DNA of 39,732 nucleotides, from the NCBI GenBank assembly GCA_937927845.1, contig CALFXE010000007.1, positions 1-39,732 of the forward strand, given 5' to 3'. Shown here in pieces: positions 25,461 to 34,005 of this stretch. The translations under genes were made by a program, and so were the position numbers. This DNA comes from an uncultured Paludibacter sp. (GTDB taxonomy: Bacteria; Bacteroidota; Bacteroidia; Bacteroidales; Paludibacteraceae). Positions within the stretch are counted from its first letter, which is position 1; each line of letters opens with the position of its first letter. The notes under the pieces are model-generated. The model worked only from the letters and a program-made list of their open reading frames with translations, ran no database searches and was not told where the DNA came from.

Positions 25461-26666
25461 CTATCTCATTATAAAGATATTTCTAACAATGTTTGAAAAA
25501 ATAATTATACATATTGCTACAATTGCTACAAATACTGCTACGCTATTCTCAGGAAAGATGAATGTTATAAGAGAAAATAAAACAGATGCAAGTAACACAA
25601 AAATAAAAATAACTAAATTCATATACGCAAGCAGCTGACCGTGTCGTTCTCCTGAATCTGCATTTTGAATAACAGTCAAATTAGGAACCTGATAAAATCC
25701 TGCTGAAAAGGCAGTTACAAACATCAGCACTAAAAACACATTAAAACTTACTTTAAAACTAATTATGACAACCAAACTTATAATCATGCTTGTAAGTCCG
25801 GCAATCATTAAGTTGACCGGTCGCACTACTGAAGAAAAAACACCCGCAAGCCACGTTCCTACAGCGATGCCAATAGCAGCTATGGCTATTACAACACCGG
25901 TTGTGGTATTTGTCAAAAAATAGTAACTTTTTGCATGCAAAATAATATTCATCTGTAATAGAGCACCAATTAGCCAAAAACTTGAAACACCAATTACCGC
26001 ACTTTGCACTTTATTCATTGAAGAAAAAGTTTTATAACCCTCATACAAAAATTTTATTGGGTTGATACTCATAGTGTACTCATTTGATTTAAGTGTAATC
26101 TCATTCTTAACTTTGATTTTTAAAGTAGAGACATAACCACCTATTGCAACTATGAAAAATATCACAATAAAAATCCATACACCACTAACATCACTTAAAT
26201 AAGAAGCTATCACAGAACCAATCAAAATTCCCAGAAAAGCCATAGTTTCAAACAACCCGCTTCCAAAAGCAATTTCTTTCTTTTCGCCAACTTCTCTAAT
26301 CAAGCCATATTTTGCAGGTGAATATAAACAACTTTGGATTCCCATAAGCAAAACGGCGAATACTGCTAACATAGCCCATTCCATTATAAATGCGAGACTG
26401 GCTATTGCCATTATTGGAAACTCAATCAATTTAAAAAACCGGAATAACTGAATATTATTATAATGCGTAGTTAACCAACCTCCTAAAGGAGAAAGTAAAA
26501 GATATGGAAGTACTAAAGAAGCAGAAACAACTGATATTAACTGAGAAAGGGTTAACCATGCAGGTAATTTCCATGCTACAGCTATAAATATTATTGCATT
26601 TTTCAAAAAATTATCATTGAAAACCCCTAAAAAATTTGCTAACATTAGATAAAACCACTTCTGCAT
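25461..26666 (-). CDS. MFS transporter, LplT-like
   Basis: 401 residues with about 11-12 membrane helices. The N-terminus FNDNFLKNA and the later SPAKYGLIREV are motifs of the lysophospholipid transporter LplT. In other bacteria LplT returns lysophospholipids to the inner leaflet next to the acyltransferase-synthetase Aas. No aas domain is fused or adjacent here, so the substrate is inferred from family only. There is a -7-like element (TACATTTG on the minus strand at 26729-26736) upstream but no clear -33. Confidence 0.85.
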   Translation of the reverse strand: MQKWFYLMLANFLGVFNDNFLKNAIIFIAVAWKLPAWLTLSQLISVVSASLVLPYLLLSPLGGWLTTHYNNIQLFRFFKLIEFPIMAIASLAFIMEWAMLAVFAVLLMGIQSCLYSPAKYGLIREVGEKKEIAFGSGLFETMAFLGILIGSVIASYLSDVSGVWIFIVIFFIVAIGGYVSTLKIKVKNEITLKSNEYTMSINPIKFLYEGYKTFSSMNKVQSAVIGVSSFWLIGALLQMNIILHAKSYYFLTNTTTGVVIAIAAIGIAVGTWLAGVFSSVVRPVNLMIAGLTSMIISLVVIISFKVSFNVFLVLMFVTAFSAGFYQVPNLTVIQNADSGERHGQLLAYMNLVIFIFVLLASVLFSLITFIFPENSVAVFVAIVAICIIIFSNIVRNIFIMR

Positions 26667-26886
26667 ATGTTATTTTATATGTTTTTATTATTATATGCAA
26701 CCTTTTGTTACAATAAATTGTTTAAATACAAATGTAAATATTTATCAGCTAATATCACTATTACATAAATTTAACAGCCGGCTTATTTAAGATAAGTTTA
26801 CACTTTTTTTCTAAATTGATATATGTCTTATACTTATTTATTGTTAAATTATGAAGAAGTTTATATTTTAACAATTTAAAAATTAA

Positions 26887-26894
26887 TATATTTG
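26887..26894 (+). promoter_or_regulatory. -7 element of rprX
   Basis: TATATTTG matches TAnnTTTG. No -33 TTG is found at 19-20 bases. If transcription starts seven bases after it, the message begins at or next to the ATG at 26902. Confidence 0.45.
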
Positions 26895-26901
26895 CAAAAT
26901 T

Positions 26902-28443
26902 ATGAAGCGTAGCACTATAATCATATTGATAGTTTTTATGTTTTTGTCGTTTATTGCTTTGATTGTTATTCAAGCAAGGTATATTAACGTCAATGCTGAA
27001 ATGATTGAAAATCAATTCGATGAAAGTGTAAGGAGAAGTTTGTTAAGCACAGTAATACTTGTAGAAGAAAATGAAGCATTAGAATACCTCGCACAGACTT
27101 TAGAAGCGAACAGTTATACGTTAAATACCAATCTACAATCGAAAGGTTCAAGCTTAGATTCGTTGAATCTAAACAAAATAGACACTATGGCGAGAGGGAT
27201 TACACACGATCACCATAACCACAGAAGTAGCCAGATACACCTTTCCACACGTCATGGCAAAGCAACAATAGAAGAAACATCAAAATATTTACAGGACAAA
27301 TTCCGGAAAGAATTTTCAAGATCTAAAACTATACTCGACCAGGCAGTTTTCAGATGGTTAGGAGAAGGTAGTAATAAAAGTATTAGAGAAAGAATTGACT
27401 TTATTGAATTGAATTATATTTTAGAAAAGTTTTTAACCAATAATGGCATTGATTTACCTTTTTATTATAGCGTAATAGATAAAAAAGGGAGAGAAATTTT
27501 CAGATGTAAAAAAGATTTTCATACCGATAAAGTAGAAAATGTAAGAAGTGTATATAAGCAAAGATTTTTTCCTCTTGAAGAAACTAATAATGAAGTGTAT
27601 TTACAGGTTACATTTCCAACTAAAAAGAACTTTATTTTAGGCTCAATGCACTTATTATTCCCAACAATCATATTAGTAATGTTAATTTTGACTATCTTTG
27701 TCATTGCTATATTTGTTATTTTTAAACAAAAACAATTGAACAATATTAAGAATGATTTTGTTAACAATATGACTCATGAGTTAAAAACGCCTATTTCAAG
27801 CATATCTTTAGCATCACAAATGCTTCAAGATCCTGGTATCGGCAAAACACCTGAGTCCATTAAAAATATATCTAAAGTCATTAAGGATGAGACATTACGT
27901 TTAAGTAGAATGGTTGAAGAGGTTTTGAAACTTTCGTTGTTTGAAACTGAACAATCAACATTTAAAATGAAAGAAATGCATATTAATGAACTTATTTCTC
28001 ATACGTTTGAAATATTTTCTTTAAAGGTTGCAAATAAAGAAGGAAAAATCACAACTGTTTTAAAAGCAAAAGATGATTTAATTCTGGCTGATGAAGTTCA
28101 TTTTACTAATGTGATACATAATTTGGTCGACAACGCTTTGAAATACAGCGACAAACCACTTCTTTTAAACATAGAAACATGGAATGAAAAGAATCTATTG
28201 ATGATAAGCATAGAAGACAACGGGATTGGAGTGCCAAAGGAAGACCACAAACGAATTTTCGAGAAGTTTTATCGTGTTCCGACAGGTAATCAGCACAATG
28301 TTAAAGGTTTCGGTTTAGGTCTGGCTTACGTTAAAAAGATAATTCAAGAACATAATGGCACAATTAAAATTGACAGTGAAATAAATGTAGGAACAAAATT
28401 TATAATAGCATTACCAACTCTTAAATATACTGAATATGAATGA
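26902..28443 (+). CDS. rprX: sensor histidine kinase RprX
   Basis: 513 residues. TM1 (5-24) and TM2 (251-274) enclose an extracytoplasmic sensor of about 225 residues. The cytoplasmic part has the H-box with phosphoacceptor His292 (NNMTHELKTPISS), the N-box (NLVDNALKYS), and the G and F boxes (DNGIGVP, FEKFYRV, GFGLGLAYVK). It is a complete kinase. The sensor has a short His-rich stretch (residues 102-107, H-D-H-H-N-H, plus H113 and H118). It is transcribed with rprY, whose ATG overlaps the rprX stop by eight bases. The RprXY pair was first described in Bacteroides fragilis. The signal is not known to me. Confidence 0.93.
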   Translation: MKRSTIIILIVFMFLSFIALIVIQARYINVNAEMIENQFDESVRRSLLSTVILVEENEALEYLAQTLEANSYTLNTNLQSKGSSLDSLNLNKIDTMARGITHDHHNHRSSQIHLSTRHGKATIEETSKYLQDKFRKEFSRSKTILDQAVFRWLGEGSNKSIRERIDFIELNYILEKFLTNNGIDLPFYYSVIDKKGREIFRCKKDFHTDKVENVRSVYKQRFFPLEETNNEVYLQVTFPTKKNFILGSMHLLFPTIILVMLILTIFVIAIFVIFKQKQLNNIKNDFVNNMTHELKTPISSISLASQMLQDPGIGKTPESIKNISKVIKDETLRLSRMVEEVLKLSLFETEQSTFKMKEMHINELISHTFEIFSLKVANKEGKITTVLKAKDDLILADEVHFTNVIHNLVDNALKYSDKPLLLNIETWNEKNLLMISIEDNGIGVPKEDHKRIFEKFYRVPTGNQHNVKGFGLGLAYVKKIIQEHNGTIKIDSEINVGTKFIIALPTLKYTEYE

Positions 28444-29140
28444 TGAAAAAGTAAAAATTTTATTATGCGAGGACGATGAGAACCTCGGCATGTTACTAAG
28501 AGAATACCTCCAATCGAGAGGCTATGACGCAGACCTGCAACCTGATGGCGAAGCCGGATACAGGGCTTTTACTAAAAACAAATACGATCTTTGTGTTTTA
28601 GATGTTATGATGCCTAAAAAAGATGGCTTTACATTAGCATCGGATATTCGTAATATCAACTCTGAAGTTCCAATCATCTTTTTAACTGCTAAATCGATGA
28701 AAGAAGATATTCTTCAAGGATTTAAACTTGGAGCAGATGATTATCTTTCAAAACCATTTAGCATGGAGGAATTACTCTCGAGAATAGAATCTATTTTAAG
28801 GAGAGTGAGAGGTAAAAAGATTAAAGATATAGTTATTTTTAATATTGGTGCTTTTGTGTTTGACGCTCAGAAGCAAGCTCTAATTTATGATGGCGAAACA
28901 AGAAAGCTGACTACAAAAGAATCTGAACTTCTAAGATTATTGGCTTCTAATGCAAATAGTATCCTTGAAAGGAATTATGCTCTGAAATCAATTTGGGAAG
29001 ATGATAATTACTTTAATGCTCGTAGCATGGATGTGTATATTACAAAACTTCGCAAATTATTGAAAGATGATCCGAATGTAGCAATTATAAATATTCATGG
29101 TAAAGGTTACAAGTTAATCACACCACAAACAGGTGAATAA
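28436..29140 (+). CDS. rprY: response regulator RprY, OmpR/PhoB type
   Basis: 234 residues. The receiver domain has the acidic pocket (LLCEDDENLG), phosphoacceptor Asp56 (VLDVMMPKKDG) and Lys106 (DDYLSKPF). The winged-helix output domain ends in NARSMDVYITKLRKLLKDD and INIHGKGYKL. It is the partner of RprX, overlapping it, and acts as a DNA-binding activator or repressor. A hairpin follows the stop. Confidence 0.95.
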   Translation: MNDEKVKILLCEDDENLGMLLREYLQSRGYDADLQPDGEAGYRAFTKNKYDLCVLDVMMPKKDGFTLASDIRNINSEVPIIFLTAKSMKEDILQGFKLGADDYLSKPFSMEELLSRIESILRRVRGKKIKDIVIFNIGAFVFDAQKQALIYDGETRKLTTKESELLRLLASNANSILERNYALKSIWEDDNYFNARSMDVYITKLRKLLKDDPNVAIINIHGKGYKLITPQTGE

Positions 29141-29172
29141 CAATTAGGTTCGATCTTGAATTAATTAAAATT

Positions 29173-29209
29173 AAGCCAATCGAGGTACAAATATACTTTC
29201 GATTGGCTT
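29173..29209 (+). terminator. hairpin after rprY (weak terminator)
   Basis: AAGCCAATCGA (29173-29183) is the perfect inverse of TCGATTGGCTT (29199-29209) with a 15-base loop. It is followed by only a mixed T-rich stretch, so termination may be incomplete. Confidence 0.5.
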
Positions 29210-29229
29210 GATTGATTTAATGATTTTAT

Positions 29230-29898
29230 ATGCCTTCAACAATGATAACTACAGAAGATGGTTCACATTCGTTACTTCATCAAGAGTTAGACGAAACATA
29301 TCACTCTATACATGGTGCGATTCAAGAATCTAATCACACTTTTATTGTCTCCGGTCTGCAAAACATAAATTTTGACGAGAAAGATACGATAAATGTACTT
29401 GAAATCGGGTTTGGAACAGGACTAAATGCATTTTTGACTCTTCTGTTCTCAGAGACTAAAAAGCATAAAATTAATTATACTGCAATTGAGTTGTTTCCGC
29501 TTTCTGTTGAATCAGCTTGTTTACTTAACTATCCGGATATACTGGCAATTGATAAAAAAGACGCATTTTACCAATTACACACCTCGCCATGGAATAATTT
29601 AATTAAAATCACACCGAATTTTAAAATTAAAAAGATACAGGAAGATTTTACTTCCATGAATTTGACAGGCTTCTACGATATGATTTATTTTGACGCATTT
29701 TCTCCGGATAAACAACCTGAAATGTGGACTGAAGATCGTTTCGAAATGATTTATAAGCAATGTAATCCTAATGCTATCCTCACAACTTATTGTGCAAAAG
29801 GAAGTGTAAGAAGAGCATTGCAATCTGCCAGCTTCACAGTCGAGAGAATACCTGCTGCACCCGGTAAACGCGAAATGTTGAGAGCAAGGAAGGAGTAA
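29230..29898 (+). CDS. mnmD: tRNA 5-methylaminomethyl-2-thiouridine methyltransferase, MnmD-type
   Basis: 222 residues. It is the methyltransferase half of MnmC, acting on U34 of tRNA in the mnm5s2U pathway, stand-alone and lacking the FAD-dependent oxidase domain. Motifs: TTEDGSHSL, ELDETYHSIHGAIQES, the SAM loop VLEIGFGTGLNAF and the conserved YFDAFSPDKQPEMWT. LTTYCAKGSVRRAL and PAAPGKREMLRA complete it. The ATG at 29230 gives five extra residues before ITTEDG. The stop is followed by an 8-bp repeat array. Confidence 0.9.
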   Translation: MPSTMITTEDGSHSLLHQELDETYHSIHGAIQESNHTFIVSGLQNINFDEKDTINVLEIGFGTGLNAFLTLLFSETKKHKINYTAIELFPLSVESACLLNYPDILAIDKKDAFYQLHTSPWNNLIKITPNFKIKKIQEDFTSMNLTGFYDMIYFDAFSPDKQPEMWTEDRFEMIYKQCNPNAILTTYCAKGSVRRALQSASFTVERIPAAPGKREMLRARKE

Positions 29899-29902
29899 TG
29901 AG

Positions 29903-29934
29903 AATATGCTAATGTGACAATGTGTTAATGTGTG
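29903..29934. repeat. array of four 8-bp units (AATGTGNN)
   Basis: AATATGCT, AATGTGAC, AATGTGTT and AATGTGTG follow one another without gaps, starting five bases after the mnmD stop. Downstream, ACATTGT words form partial inverses. Confidence 0.6.
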
Positions 29935-29980
29935 TAACATTGTGAAATACATTGTAAAACACTGTGTAACTTAAAAGAAG

Positions 29981-30011
29981 TTTGCATAATCACAAAATAA
30001 TATTATCTTTG
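29981..30011 (+). promoter_or_regulatory. promoter of rpsO
   Basis: TTTG (29981-29984), exactly 19 bases, TATCTTTG (30004-30011). Start near 30018, leaving a leader of about 65 bases before rpsO. No S15-binding structure was identified by eye. Confidence 0.75.
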
Positions 30012-30082
30012 CACTCTGAAAAAAATGAAGGCAAGTCGATACCGGCTTAAATTCTATTTATTAATTAAATTTACACATAATC

Positions 30083-30352
30083 ATGTATTTAACTACAGAA
30101 AAGAAACAGGAACTTTTTGCTAAATATGGCAAATCAAGTACTGACACCGGTTCTCCGGAAGCCCAAATTGCATTATTTACTTTCCGCATCAACCATTTAA
30201 CAGAGCATTTAAAACAAAACAAGAAAGATTTTAGTACAGAACGTGCTTTAGTTATGTTGGTTGGGAAACGTCGTCGCTTGTTAGATTATCTAATAAAAGT
30301 TGATATTAACAGGTATCGTGCAATTATCAAGGAGCTGGGAATCAGAAAATAA
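30083..30352 (+). CDS. rpsO: 30S ribosomal protein S15
   Basis: 89 residues. The protein carries the conserved block from GSPEAQIALFTFRINHLTEHLK to VGKRRRLLDYL, which binds 16S rRNA in the platform. The length is standard. It is monocistronic, with its own promoter and terminator. Confidence 0.97.
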   Translation: MYLTTEKKQELFAKYGKSSTDTGSPEAQIALFTFRINHLTEHLKQNKKDFSTERALVMLVGKRRRLLDYLIKVDINRYRAIIKELGIRK

Positions 30353-30373
30353 TTTCATTTCAAATCTCATTAA

Positions 30374-30405
30374 AAGGCGTTTCAAATTTCTGAGATGCCT
30401 TTTTT
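30374..30405 (+). terminator. terminator of rpsO
   Basis: GGCGTTTCA (30376-30384) pairs with TGAGATGCC (30391-30399) including two G-U pairs, with a 6-base loop and a run of six T. Confidence 0.75.
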
Positions 30406-30454
30406 GTTCAAAACTACTTATTTATACCATATTTAAACTGAAATAGTTAACATC

Positions 30455-31816
30455 ATGTCTCAAAAACCATCAATTCCAAAAGGAACTCGCGATTTCACTC
30501 CTCAAGAGATGGCTAATCGTAATTATATTTTCAATACTATAAAATCTGTTTTTCAACTATACGGATTTCAACAAATTGAGACACCCGCAATGGAAAATCT
30601 TTCAACATTGATGGGTAAGTATGGTGAAGAAGGTGATAAATTATTATTTAAAATACTTAATTCCGGAGATTATTTAAATAATTTGTCGAATGAAGAATTG
30701 CTTGAAAAAAACAGTATTCGTCTTACTAATAAAATTTCTGAAAAAGGATTAAGATACGATCTGACCGTTCCATTTGCACGTTTCGTTGTTCAAAACAGGG
30801 ATAAGATTTCGTTTCCTTTCAAAAGATACCAAATTCAGCCGGTATGGCGTGCTGATCGTCCACAAAAAGGCAGATACAGAGAGTTTTATCAATGTGATGT
30901 AGATGTAGTTGGAAGTGATTCGTTATTAAATGAATTGGAACTTATTCAAATAGTTGATGAGGTTTACAGAAGATTAAAAATCAATGTTGTTATAAAATTA
31001 AATAATCGGAAAATTCTTTCGGGTATAGCTGAAATAATAGGTGAATCTGATAAAATAACAGATATTACTGTAGCAATCGACAAATTGGATAAAATAGGTT
31101 TGGAAAAAGTTAATGAAGAGATAGCCGCAAAAGGTATATCTCAGTATGCAATTGATAAATTACAGCCTATTCTTAAACTTAGCGGAAGTAATAAGGATAA
31201 AATTGAGCAGTTAAAATCTGTACTTGCTACATCGGAAACAGGGATGAAAGGTATATCTGAACTTGAAACTATATTCTCTTTATGTGAAACTACTCAAATT
31301 CAAACTCAAGTTGAATTAGATTTAACTTTAGCAAGAGGACTAAACTATTATACCGGTGCAATTTTCGAAGTTAAAGCTAAAGATGTTGAGATTGGCAGTA
31401 TCACCGGTGGAGGTAGATACGATAATCTGACCGGAGTTTTTGGCATGCCCGGTATATCGGGTGTTGGTATTTCCTTTGGCGCCGACCGAATTTACGATGT
31501 GCTTAATCAGCTTAATCTATATCCTGAAACATCGGAAGAACAGACAAAAGTTCTGTTTGTAAGTTTCGGTGAGAAAGAATTATTATTTTGTCTGCCTTGG
31601 CTAAAAACTCTAAGGGAAAAAGGTATCAATTGTGAAATTTACCCTGAAACTGCAAAAATGAAAAAACAAATGAGCTATGCAGATGGTAAAAATATACCTT
31701 TTACGGCTATTGTTGGAGAAAATGAAATAAACGAAAACAAGGTCATGCTTAAAAACATGAAGACCGGTAATCAGCAATTGTGCAATATAGAAGAGTTGAT
31801 AAAAGCTTTATCCTAA
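30455..31816 (+). CDS. hisS: histidine-tRNA ligase
   Basis: 453 residues, class II synthetase. It begins IPKGTRDFTPQEMANRNYIF, continues with the class II motif 2 region (RADRPQKGRYREFYQCD) and the histidine-specific ARGLNYYTG (HisA loop). GGGRYDNLTGVFG and the motif 3 GISFGADRI follow. The C-terminal anticodon-binding domain runs from about residue 355. The gene overlaps the 3' end of the convergent DUF6051 gene by nine bases. Confidence 0.97.
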   Translation: MSQKPSIPKGTRDFTPQEMANRNYIFNTIKSVFQLYGFQQIETPAMENLSTLMGKYGEEGDKLLFKILNSGDYLNNLSNEELLEKNSIRLTNKISEKGLRYDLTVPFARFVVQNRDKISFPFKRYQIQPVWRADRPQKGRYREFYQCDVDVVGSDSLLNELELIQIVDEVYRRLKINVVIKLNNRKILSGIAEIIGESDKITDITVAIDKLDKIGLEKVNEEIAAKGISQYAIDKLQPILKLSGSNKDKIEQLKSVLATSETGMKGISELETIFSLCETTQIQTQVELDLTLARGLNYYTGAIFEVKAKDVEIGSITGGGRYDNLTGVFGMPGISGVGISFGADRIYDVLNQLNLYPETSEEQTKVLFVSFGEKELLFCLPWLKTLREKGINCEIYPETAKMKKQMSYADGKNIPFTAIVGENEINENKVMLKNMKTGNQQLCNIEELIKALS

Positions 31817-32932
31817 GAAATTTACTGCATAATCAAACACTTTATCAAACGATTCGGTTACATCCGACTGATTAGTTTTATCTGAAACCGGAAATGGATT
31901 CTCATGTGTGTATTCATAAGGAAAATCGAGAAGTGTAATTGACTTCGCAGCACAATCACGTCCTAATGCCTGTACTACCCCCTGGTATGGGATAACTTTA
32001 TCAAAAGCTAATGACACTCCTTTCATCCTTTTACTCATCTGTTCAAATATTGAGATACGATTTAGTTTGTCATTATCCGGCGTAAGCATACTGTAAAACG
32101 ATGCCATTGCCTGATCACCTGTGTGCATAGCGATTTGTTCAGCCCAGAAGCCTGTTTGATAATATTTTAACAGCTTCTCATAACTGCTTTTATCCATTAT
32201 ACTTCTTGACTCACCATACATCGCATTAAAGATACTGCCACCACAGAACATAAAAAGCTTAGCATCAGAAAAATATCCATTGGGATTAGCAAGAAATAAA
32301 ACCTGCGAGAGAAAAGCACCAATCGAATAAGCAAAAACATCTACTTTTGTGTCTTTTGTCAACAACGGATGTTTGCCTGCTTTAATTTCTGTCATCAACT
32401 TAACAACATCATCAAAACTTTGTCGACCGGAACTATAAAACCTTTGAGGATTCTCGCTAAGTCGCTCGCTAAGTGCTACATTAGCAAAACTTACCGACCT
32501 GTCATCACCACATAATTTTCTACGTAAATCTAAAATTTTTTGTAAAAAACGAGGATTCGACCAATTATTTGGTGAGCGATTTATATGATATGCAATGGGG
32601 AAAAGTATAATAACCTTACCTGTTTGACGGCAAAGTCGCTCAGCCCAAGGCAGATACTTCAACCAATTCCGTTCATTTAATCCATGAAAAAGCAATATGA
32701 CCTCATTTGTCTTTTTTACATTAGATTTTACAAAAACCGGATATTCAAATGCTTCATTTTCTTGTATTGAATCGGAAGTAATAAAAGAATTTATTTCGCC
32801 GGACACTCCTGTATGAGATTTTTGACTTTTAAATTCAAAAAATCTTACATCAATATCCGAACTTTGAACTTCAATATTTCTACCTATTGTAAATTGTGAA
32901 GATAATTCCTTAAAACGAGATAAATACGACAT
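31808..32932 (-). CDS. DUF6051-like alpha/beta-hydrolase
   Basis: 374 residues with no signal peptide. Around residues 75-90 EVILLFHGLNERNW looks like the first strand and oxyanion region of an alpha/beta-hydrolase. Near residue 200 VDVFAYSIGAFLSQVLF gives a nucleophile elbow (A-Y-S-I-G, a variant of G-x-S-x-G). A candidate His lies near the C-terminus in YTHENPFP. The family is, as I recall, the Bacteroidota DUF6051. The substrate is unknown, but esterase or lipase chemistry is plausible. It is isolated, between hisS and the divergent LytTR gene. Confidence 0.7.
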   Translation of the reverse strand: MSYLSRFKELSSQFTIGRNIEVQSSDIDVRFFEFKSQKSHTGVSGEINSFITSDSIQENEAFEYPVFVKSNVKKTNEVILLFHGLNERNWLKYLPWAERLCRQTGKVIILFPIAYHINRSPNNWSNPRFLQKILDLRRKLCGDDRSVSFANVALSERLSENPQRFYSSGRQSFDDVVKLMTEIKAGKHPLLTKDTKVDVFAYSIGAFLSQVLFLANPNGYFSDAKLFMFCGGSIFNAMYGESRSIMDKSSYEKLLKYYQTGFWAEQIAMHTGDQAMASFYSMLTPDNDKLNRISIFEQMSKRMKGVSLAFDKVIPYQGVVQALGRDCAAKSITLLDFPYEYTHENPFPVSDKTNQSDVTESFDKVFDYAVNFLG

Positions 32933-33076
32933 ATTCTTTTTTTGTGCAAATGAAGTCTAATCAAATCATAAATCATATTTTTTGTTGAATGTATCAGGTC
33001 TAAGGTATTAAAAAAAGATATGTGGGGTTAAAATAAAAATTGCGGGATTAAAATATTGATACAAAACATTAATATA

Positions 33077-33107
33077 TTGCATTTGTGAATATAAAAAATT
33101 ACCTTTG
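33077..33107 (+). promoter_or_regulatory. promoter of the LytTR gene
   Basis: TTG (33077-33079), 20 bases, TACCTTTG (33100-33107). The predicted transcript begins near 33114, so start codons at 33085 and 33109 are excluded and the GTG at 33133 is favoured. Confidence 0.6.
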
Positions 33108-33132
33108 CGTGAATCAAAAACTAATATTTAAG

Positions 33133-33990
33133 GTGGATAAAATAATACCATATTATCTCTTGGAAAAGCGTAATACCATTCATATGATATTGTTTACGGC
33201 TTTCTTTGCATTGCTGTTTATTAATATTTTCCAACCTTTCGGGTCAAGAGAGTGGTATAAAGGAATATCCGACTTTACATACTTCTTCTTTTCAAGCTTG
33301 ATAATTCTGACCGGAATGTTAGTAGTTGTTATAAGTCGCCTGTTTCTCGGACTCTACACAAAAAAAAGAGACATCTCACAATTACAATATGCAGCATGGG
33401 TCTTCTTAGAGATAATCGCAATGTCACTGTTTTTTGCACTTTTTTCTAAATATGTGCCTGAAGGTGGTGAAAAAAGGGATTTTTTTCTGCTTTTGAAAAA
33501 CTCTGCCATAAATACAAGTTTAGTATTGCTACTTCCATATTCCATATCTTTTTTATACTTTTCTTGGAAAGAAAAAAACAGACTTCTTAATGAACGAGCT
33601 TCAGATACAAGCTCAAACACTGCTCCTAAAAAAGGATTAATAGGTTTTACTGATGAAAAAGGAGAACTGAAAATTTCTTTAATGATAGACAATCTTCTCT
33701 ATATCGATTCTGCTGATAATTATGCCACAATACATTACATCAATAAAGAGAAAAATACATCTTTTTTGATAAGAAATTCCTTAAAATGGATTGAGGAAAA
33801 TCTGACAAAAGAAACGCCATTAGTAAGATGCCATCGTTCATATATCATTAATTTAGATAAAGTAAAAGTCTTCAAAAAGACAAAGAATGGTATCTTTTTA
33901 GAGCTTGATGTACCAAATGTTCCTGATATACCAATATCAAAGACTTACTACGAAGGTGTTATGGAAAAATTTTCAAGATATTCTATGTAA
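33133..33990 (+). CDS. membrane-anchored LytTR transcriptional regulator
   Basis: 285 residues from the GTG at 33133. The open frame reaches back to 33085, but that part lies across the promoter, and PYYLLEKRNTIHMILF is the expected N-terminus. Four membrane helices occupy the first half (ILFTAFFALLFINIFQPFGSRE, FFFSSLIILTGMLVVVISR, and two more near residues 85 and 125). The C-terminal LytTR DNA-binding domain runs from about residue 185 (LLYIDSADNYATIHY, then LVRCHRSYIINLDKVKVF). There is no receiver domain. It is a one-component sensor-regulator. Its targets are unknown. The patatin gene follows after 15 bp and is probably co-transcribed. Confidence 0.88.
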   Translation: MDKIIPYYLLEKRNTIHMILFTAFFALLFINIFQPFGSREWYKGISDFTYFFFSSLIILTGMLVVVISRLFLGLYTKKRDISQLQYAAWVFLEIIAMSLFFALFSKYVPEGGEKRDFFLLLKNSAINTSLVLLLPYSISFLYFSWKEKNRLLNERASDTSSNTAPKKGLIGFTDEKGELKISLMIDNLLYIDSADNYATIHYINKEKNTSFLIRNSLKWIEENLTKETPLVRCHRSYIINLDKVKVFKKTKNGIFLELDVPNVPDIPISKTYYEGVMEKFSRYSM

Positions 33991-34005
33991 TAAATTTCAA
34001 AAACT

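Noticed and set aside
25369..25638. Small plus-strand reading frame between the beta-galactosidase and MFS genes
   Set aside because: Most of it lies antisense to the 3' end of the MFS gene, and the rest crosses the beta-galactosidase promoter; there is no domain or promoter for it.
30020..30082. Autoregulatory S15 leader structure
   Set aside because: The rpsO leader is short and A/T-rich and I could not find the stem arrangement of known S15-binding leaders.
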